DNA from: an uncultured Oxalobacteraceae bacterium
GTDB taxonomy: Bacteria > Pseudomonadota > Gammaproteobacteria > Burkholderiales > Burkholderiaceae
NCBI GenBank assembly: GCA_946479255.1
Contig: CAMLFK010000079.1
Coordinates: 1 to 18,390, forward strand
Direction: 5' to 3'
DNA: 18,390 nucleotides
Shown here: positions 13,101 to 18,390 of the stretch, one piece after another
Numbering within the stretch: the first letter of the stretch is position 1
Layout: every line of letters starts with the position of its first letter
Notes under the pieces: model-generated
Database searches by the model: none
Seen by the model: the letters and a program-made list of their open reading frames with translations, nothing else
What the model was told of the DNA's origin: nothing
Made by a program: the position numbers and the translations under genes

Positions 13101-15539
13101 TCAGCGCAGCCACTCCGAGAATGGCGTCGGCGACTGCCCTTCGGCCAGGTAAAACACCTTCCTGGTCGCGTCCCAATGGGCACCCAGCGCTTTGGCACGC
13201 GCCCAGTCGTCGCCATTGGCCCTGAACTCCAGCCGCGCCGCCACGCCGGGGCGCTGGGCATTGCGCTCCAGCGCCGTTTGCGCACGCGCCTTGCCGCGCT
13301 CTAGCTGCATGCGCTCGATGAACGGGCTGCGGGCTCCTGCTTCGCTCGGGCTGATCAGGGTCAGCGCCGAGATGGCGCGCGTGATCGCCACGTAGAACAG
13401 GTTCTCTTCCTCGCCCGGGTCGGCGCGTGCAAAGGGAAACTCGCCCTGTTCCAGGTAAGGCAGGATCACATGGTCGAACTCCTTGCCCTTGGCATTGCGT
13501 ACGCAGTCCAGCTGCACGCAATGTTTGTCCCTCTTGCCTGAGGCGTAGCCATCGGCCCCGGCGATCCATTCGGAGAACTGGCGCAGGTTCATCGCCTTCT
13601 CTTGCGCGGCCTTGATGAAGCCGTCGATCGAGCGGGTCACCACGCGCGCCTCGTGCGGATGAACGTACAGCCTCTTGGCAAGCGCCTCGATGTTCATCAG
13701 CTTGCAGATATGGCGCAGCGCTTCGCCCGCCGGCACATCGGGCGCCAGCTCGCGCATATACGCCACCACGCCGGCCATGCGCTGCTTGACGTCGCCGGCG
13801 GTCAGCTGGTCGAGCTTCGATAACAGTGTCAGCAGGTGATTGCGCAGCATGTTCAGCAAAGTGCCTGCGTCCATGACCATCACGCTGCGCTCCAGGTAGC
13901 CGATCATGGCGCTTACTTCCTGTTCGACCTCGTTCAAGGCGCGCGCCAGGGTAGTATCGGCGCCGGGCGCGGCTTCACCCTGGACAAAGCCGAGCAAGCT
14001 GGCCAGCTGCTGGCGCAAGGCGCCCAGCACCAGGTCCGGCGCCTGGCTGCGCGCGGCGGCCAGCAGCGCATCGGCCACCGCCCGCACCCGCTCGCCCACA
14101 TCCTTGGCGCCGCGCTGGTCGACCCGGCCGGAAAACAGGAAGTTCAGGGCCACCGGTTCATCGATCACCGACTGGCGCAGCTGGGCGACATTCTCGTCGC
14201 GCGCAAAACTGACTTCGGCGAAGGTAGCCACAGCGTCGAACACCGCGCCGCGCTTGCCCTTGTCGGTGGCGGCGAAGTTATCCAGCGCGATGGCGATCAT
14301 TCCGCGCAAGAACAGGATCTCTTCCCGGTCCAGATAGCGCGCCATCTCCAGCGTGCGGTAATTGATACCGGCCTGCATCAGCGCGTTCTCGATGTCGATC
14401 GCCTGGTGCGGCTCGCGGATCAGGATCGTGCAGCGCTCGCCCGCCTTCCCCTGCTTCTTCCAGCGCTCCACGCTGGCGACCACCTGCCGGGCACAGCTGA
14501 CCTCCTTGCCATCGTAATGCAGCTCATGGACCTCGGTACGCAGGGCTAGGCTTGATTCGGCCGGCTTCTTCTTGAAGGCCCCGGCCGCGTAAGCCAGGTG
14601 CGGCCCATGGCGGAAGCTGTAGGTCAGCGGATAGGCTGCCGTGCCGGGATAGGCGGCGACAAAACGGCTGCGCATGAATTCTTCGCTCGCACCCAGGCGC
14701 GAATGGATCACCTGGTCGATGTCGCCGGCACCGATGAAATAGGTGAAGGCCGGGTCGATCAGGTGCGTCAGCAGATGGAACGATGCCTCGTTCAGGTCGT
14801 GCAGTTCGTCGCACAGGATGATGCGCCAGCGCGGCAGCTCGCTTCGCACCGCCGGATCCGCATCGAGCTGGCAGGCCAGGTCGTAGGTCGCGTCGAATGG
14901 CCCGCGGAACTGCACATCGCCGCCCTTCCTCAAGCGAATCTGTTCATATTCCTGGATCGCCAGGCTGGTGGAGAACGAGACGCCCAGCACGTCGCTGACT
15001 TCGTCCTCGCTAAGGTCTTCCAGGTCGGCCGAGAGGCGCATCGTCGCCTTCAGTTCGAGCTGCGCATGAAAGAACTGGCTCAGCGCCGCGGTCGAGGTAT
15101 CCGACACCAGGTACTCGACCTTGTTGCTGTAGTTGTCGCTCACATTCTGCAAGGCCGTATCGACATAAAACTTCAGGCCTTTGATGTGGCTGATCTGCGG
15201 AACCTTGCGCTGCTCGATCTGCTCCAGCGCCTGGATCGACAATTCTTCGAAGGTCGCCACGCGCACACGCGCCGCGGTGGCTGCGGGAATGCCGATGTCA
15301 AGCAGCCGGCGCCTGAGCACATCGCGTGCCTCATGCGTAAAAGTGAGCGCCAGGATGTGTTCGGGCGCCAGGCCCCGCGCGATGGCTTCGCCGATGCGCA
15401 GCGCCAGCGTGGTGGTCTTGGCCGCACCGGCGTTGGCACGGATGACAAGCACCTTGTCCTTGGCGAGCTGGATCGCGGTCTGCTCATCCGTGGGATGGAG
15501 TTCCTTCGGGATGAATCGCGGTGCATCGGGCTTGATCAT
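13101..15539 (-). CDS. UvrD/Rep-like SF1A helicase with C-terminal DUF5710-like domain
   Basis: 812 aa from the ATG at 15537-15539 (MIKPDAPRFIPKELHPTDEQ). A TTG start 19 codons upstream is possible, but neither has a good ribosome site. Helicase motifs: Q motif (LHPTDEQ), Walker A ANAGAAKTT (35-43, GAAKT in place of GxGKT), Ia LTFTHEA, Walker B CDELHD (243-248, the UvrD DExQD Gln is His), III GAGDIDQVIHSRLGA (270-284), IV YSFRHG, V NAKGKEFDHVILP, VI VAITRA (about 717-722). The last ~47 residues (ARAKALGAHWDATRKVFYL) match the DUF5710 pattern, a small domain often attached to primases or mobile-element proteins. Expected role: ATP-driven 3'-5' DNA unwinding or strand displacement in repair or conflict. 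Partner unknown. It is divergent from the GntR gene. Confidence 0.9.
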   Translation of the reverse strand: MIKPDAPRFIPKELHPTDEQTAIQLAKDKVLVIRANAGAAKTTTLALRIGEAIARGLAPEHILALTFTHEARDVLRRRLLDIGIPAATAARVRVATFEELSIQALEQIEQRKVPQISHIKGLKFYVDTALQNVSDNYSNKVEYLVSDTSTAALSQFFHAQLELKATMRLSADLEDLSEDEVSDVLGVSFSTSLAIQEYEQIRLRKGGDVQFRGPFDATYDLACQLDADPAVRSELPRWRIILCDELHDLNEASFHLLTHLIDPAFTYFIGAGDIDQVIHSRLGASEEFMRSRFVAAYPGTAAYPLTYSFRHGPHLAYAAGAFKKKPAESSLALRTEVHELHYDGKEVSCARQVVASVERWKKQGKAGERCTILIREPHQAIDIENALMQAGINYRTLEMARYLDREEILFLRGMIAIALDNFAATDKGKRGAVFDAVATFAEVSFARDENVAQLRQSVIDEPVALNFLFSGRVDQRGAKDVGERVRAVADALLAAARSQAPDLVLGALRQQLASLLGFVQGEAAPGADTTLARALNEVEQEVSAMIGYLERSVMVMDAGTLLNMLRNHLLTLLSKLDQLTAGDVKQRMAGVVAYMRELAPDVPAGEALRHICKLMNIEALAKRLYVHPHEARVVTRSIDGFIKAAQEKAMNLRQFSEWIAGADGYASGKRDKHCVQLDCVRNAKGKEFDHVILPYLEQGEFPFARADPGEEENLFYVAITRAISALTLISPSEAGARSPFIERMQLERGKARAQTALERNAQRPGVAARLEFRANGDDWARAKALGAHWDATRKVFYLAEGQSPTPFSEWLR

Positions 15540-15691
15540 GAAACGTTCGACAGTGGAAGTGGATGGACCGCGCCATCTTGCCACTTTTTGCCGCAACCAT
15601 GGGGCTTTTCAGGCCCTTTGCCGGCGCACGCTTCGGTTAAAATGTTCCTTATCTATACTGAACGAGCGTACCGAAGGGATCCCCGGATTTC
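15540..15691. promoter_or_regulatory. Divergent promoter region, helicase / GntR regulator
   Basis: This 152-base gap must hold promoters for two divergent genes. On the plus strand TAAAAT (15638-15643) and TATACT (15654-15659) are possible -10 boxes for the regulator; neither has a convincing -35 at standard spacing. The GntR-family regulator may repress itself, and possibly the helicase, from here. Confidence 0.4.
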
Positions 15692-16606
15692 ATGTCCAAA
15701 CCTCCTACCATCTTCAAGCGGAGCACCAATCTGCTGCTGCAGCATATCGACGCCAACGTGGCCATTGGCGAAGCGCTGCCAACCGAACAACGCATGACCG
15801 AGTTTTGCCAGGGCAGCCGCACCGCGATTCGCAGCGCCGTGGCCTACCTGCATACCCAGGGACTGATCAACGGCCTGAAAGAACGCCGGCTGCTGCGCAA
15901 ACCGCTGGCGGAGGATTACTTCGATGTGGCCGAGCTGCAGTCGGGCGCCGACCGCATCCAGCAGGTGCTGATGGAGCGTGTCTATCAGAGCGATTTGCCG
16001 CCCGGTGCCGAGTTTTCGGAAGCGGAGCTGGCGCGTGCCGCCGGCGCGAGCACGATCAGCGTGCGCGAATTCCTGATCTCATTCTCGCGCTTCGGCCTGA
16101 TTGAGAAAAAGCCGCGCGGCGGCTGGCGCCTGTGCGCCTTCGATGTGGAGTTTGCGACCGAACTTGCCGACATGCGGCAGATGTTCGAGTTTGCCGCGGT
16201 AGCGCGTTGCACGGCCCTGCCCGCGGACGATCCGGCTTTTGCGCAGCTGGACAAGCTGATCGCGCGCCACGAACGGCTCGACTCGGCCATCCTCAAGCGC
16301 TACAAGGATTTCCCCGCGCTCGACCGGGACTTCCATACTTTCCTGATCGGCTTGCTGAAGAACCGCTTCGCCAAAGAGTTCTACGACATCGTGTCGCTGG
16401 TCTTCCACTATCACTATCAGTGGGACAAGGGCGACGAGCAGGCACGCTTCCAGCATGCGGTCAAGGAGCACCTGGCGATCCTGCGCGGGCTCGCCGGACG
16501 CGATCCGGCCGCTGCGCGCGCTGCCATGCGCAAGCACCTGGCCAGCGCGCGCCACAGCATGATGCAGTCGATCCACACCCGGACGCGCATCGCGCAACCA
16601 GGCTGA
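15692..16606 (+). CDS. GntR-family regulator with two winged helices and an FCD domain
   Basis: 304 aa, longer than the usual 220-250 aa of FadR-type (FCD) regulators. The extra length is a complete second winged helix. Residues ~10-72 (GEALPTEQRMTEFCQGSRTA, then HTQGLI) form a typical GntR DNA-binding domain. Residues ~85-148 (VYQSDLPPGAEFSEAELARA, then FSRFGLIEKKPRGG) form a second. Residues ~155-287 are an all-helical FCD effector domain; Asp211 or Asp213, His215, His260 and His282 fit the usual metal site. FCD regulators normally bind small carboxylates or sugar derivatives and repress nearby catabolic genes. The convergent gene is L-rhamnose mutarotase, so a sugar-acid or deoxysugar signal is a reasonable guess. 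The ribosome site is weak (AAGGG, ~13 bases upstream). Confidence 0.9.
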   Translation: MSKPPTIFKRSTNLLLQHIDANVAIGEALPTEQRMTEFCQGSRTAIRSAVAYLHTQGLINGLKERRLLRKPLAEDYFDVAELQSGADRIQQVLMERVYQSDLPPGAEFSEAELARAAGASTISVREFLISFSRFGLIEKKPRGGWRLCAFDVEFATELADMRQMFEFAAVARCTALPADDPAFAQLDKLIARHERLDSAILKRYKDFPALDRDFHTFLIGLLKNRFAKEFYDIVSLVFHYHYQWDKGDEQARFQHAVKEHLAILRGLAGRDPAAARAAMRKHLASARHSMMQSIHTRTRIAQPG

Positions 16607-16614
16607 CGCCGGCC

Positions 16615-16634
16615 GCCGGCACGAGTGCACCGGC
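16615..16634. terminator. Hairpin between convergent regulator and mutarotase genes
   Basis: GCCGG arms enclose a GTGCAC-containing loop, a 20-base hairpin in the 34-base gap between two convergent stops. No T run on either strand, so it is only a weak termination candidate. Confidence 0.35.
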
Positions 16635-16640
16635 TTCGGT

Positions 16641-16970
16641 TTAATCCATGTGAAACACCTGCTCCATCGACGCCCAGTGCTCGTCCGGCGCGCGGCTTGG
16701 CAAAGGCTGCTGGCAGGGGCCGCAAAAGGTCCACCAGCGTCGGGTTTCAGGGTCGTCCGACACCTTTTTCATATCGGCCTCGAAATCCTGGCCATGGTAT
16801 TCCCAGTATCCAAACAGCAGGTTCTCCGGCTCGCGCAGGAAGATCGTGTAGTTGCGCACCTGGGCTTCGCTCAAGCGTGCCAGCACCTGCGGCCATACGT
16901 CGGCGTGCAGGCGCTTATATTCTTCGATCCGCTCCGGCACGATGCCGATCACCATCCCCATCCTTTGCAT
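16641..16970 (-). CDS. rhaM: L-rhamnose mutarotase
   Basis: 109 aa, the normal family size (~104). It starts MQRMGMVIGIVPERIEEYKRL and has the family's catalytic His22 (LHADVWP), Tyr41 (NYTIF), the central YWEYHG strand and the paired Trp at RRWW. The enzyme interconverts alpha and beta anomers of L-rhamnose, aiding uptake and entry into catabolism. A GAGGAG ribosome site lies 6 bases upstream. No rhaA, rhaB, rhaD or rhamnose dehydrogenase pathway gene is in the window. It could be read from its own AT-rich upstream region or together with the small ORF and cytochrome b561 remnant upstream, as no terminator separates them. Related mutarotases acting on L-fucose or other deoxysugars cannot be fully excluded. 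Confidence 0.93.
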   Translation of the reverse strand: MQRMGMVIGIVPERIEEYKRLHADVWPQVLARLSEAQVRNYTIFLREPENLLFGYWEYHGQDFEADMKKVSDDPETRRWWTFCGPCQQPLPSRAPDEHWASMEQVFHMD

Positions 16971-17006
16971 AACGACTCCTCACGGTTAGTTTCTTTTTCC
17001 ATGTGA

Positions 17007-17022
17007 ATTGTACTATATATAG
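17007..17022 (-). promoter_or_regulatory. AT-rich candidate promoter/operator for rhaM
   Basis: On the minus strand a perfect palindrome CTATATATAG (17013-17022) runs into TACAAT (17007-17012), a good -10 match 36 bases before the rhaM start. No clear -35 is seen at 17-base spacing, so an activator may be needed or the site may be an operator. Confidence 0.4.
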
Positions 17023-17038
17023 AAAAACCCAAGCGACC

Positions 17039-17134
17039 TTAAACGGTAAAGCTGAGCGGCACCTTGACCCAGCCATCGATCGGCGTCCCGCCGCGCTTGG
17101 CCGGATAGGTCGAATTGATCGCCAAAGTACTCAT
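17039..17134 (-). CDS. 31-codon small ORF with ideal ribosome binding site
   Basis: ATG at 17132-17134, stop TAA at 17039-17041. It is preceded on the minus strand by TAGGAGGTAA ending 4 bases before the ATG, the best Shine-Dalgarno match in the window. The peptide contains TYPAKRGGTPIDGWVKVPLSFTV, which faintly resembles the start of a TonB C-terminal domain (the YPA...GxEGWVxVxFTV pattern), but it stops where that domain would continue. It may be a decayed fragment of a TonB-like gene that kept its start, or a real small protein. It begins 42 bases after the cytochrome b561 stop and is likely on the same transcript. No membrane segment or signal peptide. Confidence 0.5.
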   Translation of the reverse strand: MSTLAINSTYPAKRGGTPIDGWVKVPLSFTV

Positions 17135-17176
17135 GCCTTACCTCCTAATTCATCAATCGATTACCAAAATCCGGAA

Positions 17177-17779
17177 TCACCAGGCCGGCGTGCTGGCTGC
17201 CGCCGGCACTGGCGCCGGCGCGGGCGGCACCGGGTTAAACGCGCCGCTGGCCGCGTACACCGCCGCTATCGCCACCGCCAGCGCGACGGCGAATGCGACC
17301 GGCCCGCCCTTGCTGACCGGCGTGCCGTGCGCTTGCTTGTAACCGGTCACCATGGGTGTGACCAAGTTGGTCTTGCGCACCGCCAGGTACAGCGCGATGG
17401 CCAGCACGTGCAGGCCGATCAGCCATAGCAGCACATCGGACAGCTGGTGATGCAGGCCGGTCAGGCGCAGCGCCAGCGCGTCGTCGATGAGCGCGTACAG
17501 CGGGCCGGTGAACGCGATCTCGTCGTTGGCGAACAGGCCGGTGAGCGCTTGCGCCGCCAGCAATACGAGCAAGGCCAGCACCGATAGCGCGCCCGGCGGA
17601 TTGTGTCCGTGTCCGCTCCAGCGCCCCCCCAGGTAGTTGAAGAGGCGCGCCGGCGTTGGCGCGAACTGCGCGAAGCGCGCATGGGTGGAGCCGATCAGGC
17701 CCCACACCAGGCGAAAGCTCACCAGGCCGACGATAGCCCGCCCGGCCTGCCCGTGCAGCGCCATCCAGTCGCCGCCTTC
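17177..17779 (-). pseudogene. Bacterial cytochrome b561, 5'-truncated
   Basis: The readable part begins at EGGDWMALHGQAGRAIVGLV and ends at a TGA at 17177-17179 (195 aa if it starts at the internal ATG 17764). It has family hallmarks FRLVWGLIGSTHARF, GHNPPGALSVLALL, NDEIAFTGPL, TGLHHQLSDVLLWLIGLHVLAIALYL and KTNLVTPMVTGYKQAH, giving three family helices, then a C-terminal hydrophobic stretch and Pro/Ala tail. The first transmembrane helix, with its heme-ligating His in the LFHW-type segment, is not found in any frame upstream; the sequence before 17780 is unrelated. Bacterial cytochrome b561 is a di-heme inner-membrane electron carrier, so this form should not bind both hemes normally. The 17780-17984 stretch upstream contains nothing recognisable. 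Confidence 0.75.
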
Positions 17780-17984
17780 GCGTCCACGATGTCGAGTCGG
17801 TTGAAGTGATCCGCGGCCCGTCCGGCACCCTGGGCGGCAAAGGGCAGCCGCAAAGCGCAGAGGCAGAGCGCTGGACGAGTCGTGCTCGTTCGTGTCGGAG
17901 GTCAGCGGACGCGCGACAGCTTGGTGTTGTCAGGCGAACGCACGGTCATCAGATGCATCCGCAAGATGCACGTAAGAAGTAAGG

Positions 17985-18390
17985 CTACCGCCAATGAAGA
18001 AATGCCACAGCTGCGCTGAACCAGAATGCCCATCCGGCGATGAGCATGATGAAAGGGTTGCCGAGACTCCCCTCAGTCAACATTAATGGAATGGCGGTGC
18101 CGACCGCAACGACAACTCCTGTGCAATAAAATTCCCGATTGCGACGGCATCCGCGTGACCAGGATATGAACGTCAGCACACCGACCGCAGGCACCAACAA
18201 CGCGGGGTTGCCACGAACCAGAAGATACCCGACAAATAATCCCAGAATGAACATCAGGACCAGCCAGACAGTGAGTGCCGATGCCGGCCTCTGAACTGAC
18301 ACCCTTCCCTCACCATAAAGTCTGGCTGCCGATAGACGAAAACGCCGATACCGCAGGCAAACCGCAGCACCAAAGAACAAGGATATGAGT
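17985..18390 (-). CDS. Small integral membrane protein of unknown function (5' end outside window)
   Basis: The frame is open to the right edge of the window, so the true start is not visible; at least 135 codons are present, ending at TAG 17985-17987. About four hydrophobic segments are seen: an N-terminal one (LFFGAAVCLRY), ALTVWLVLMFILGLFVGYLLV, the pair ALLVPAVGVLTFISW and YCTGVVVAVGTAIPLML, and FIMLIAGWAFWFSAAVAFL. It ends HWR. I recognise no family. It is visibly less GC-rich than its neighbours, which may mean a different origin. It is not obviously connected to the cytochrome b561 remnant, from which ~200 bases of unrecognisable sequence separate it. Confidence 0.65.
   Translation of the reverse strand, partial: LISLFFGAAVCLRYRRFRLSAARLYGEGRVSVQRPASALTVWLVLMFILGLFVGYLLVRGNPALLVPAVGVLTFISWSRGCRRNREFYCTGVVVAVGTAIPLMLTEGSLGNPFIMLIAGWAFWFSAAVAFLHWR

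Noticed and set aside
14598..15797. Long plus-strand frame opposite the helicase and running into the GntR gene.
   Set aside because: Same antisense GC-rich artefact; it overlaps two well-supported genes and shows no family signature.
1..18390. CRISPR arrays, tRNA or rRNA genes, insertion sequences, integrases, toxin-antitoxin pairs.
   Set aside because: No regularly spaced repeats, RNA gene signatures, transposase motifs or terminal inverted repeats were seen on either strand.

Overview
The window looks like chromosomal DNA from a GC-rich betaproteobacterium, most likely Oxalobacteraceae (Massilia, Duganella or Janthinobacterium type). This is inferred from codon usage, a PEP-CTERM-like protein, a plant-polysaccharide hydrolase and the general style of the genes; no rRNA or tRNA is present to confirm it.

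Layout. 1-3033 (+): the 3' part of a very large secreted glycoside hydrolase (end of a GH74 propeller, CBM2, GH5, unassigned C-terminal beta module), then a small secreted protein with a PEP-CTERM-like tail. 3098-8432 (-): a translationally coupled PIG-L deacetylase/family 2 glycosyltransferase pair, a hybrid sensor kinase with a dCACHE-like sensor, HAMP and receiver, and a fold-type I aminotransferase whose PLP lysine is read as glutamine. 8543-10969: a worn stretch with a DJ-1/PfpI pseudogene (+), a small unknown gene (-), and a nicotinamidase-like gene followed by a pncB (-) that carries a large internal deletion. 10970-11329: an AT-rich divergent intergenic region with several inverted repeats. 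11330-13003 (+): an SGLT-type Na+/sugar symporter with a strong bidirectional terminator. 13101-15539 (-): a UvrD-like SF1 helicase with unusual motifs and a C-terminal DUF5710-like domain. 15692-16606 (+): a GntR/FCD regulator with two winged helices. 16641-16970 (-): L-rhamnose mutarotase. 17039-17779 (-): a 31-codon ORF with an ideal ribosome binding site behind a 5'-truncated cytochrome b561. 17985-end (-): a small membrane protein cut by the window edge.

How the genes work together. Three carbohydrate themes recur: xyloglucan/beta-glucan breakdown at the left edge, sugar uptake by the symporter, and rhamnose mutarotation beside a GntR/FCD regulator. The symporter and the regulator/mutarotase pair are separated by the helicase, so a single regulon is only a guess. 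The nicotinamidase-like gene and pncB would form an NAD salvage operon (nicotinamide to nicotinate to NaMN), but pncB as read cannot encode a working enzyme.

I see no CRISPR array, insertion sequence, integrase, tRNA or rRNA. No obvious new multi-gene system stands out. The best leads are the lysine-less aminotransferase, the helicase-DUF5710 fusion, the double-winged-helix FCD regulator and the compositional break inside the glycoside hydrolase. The broken genes could in part be sequencing or assembly errors, which cannot be judged from one sequence.
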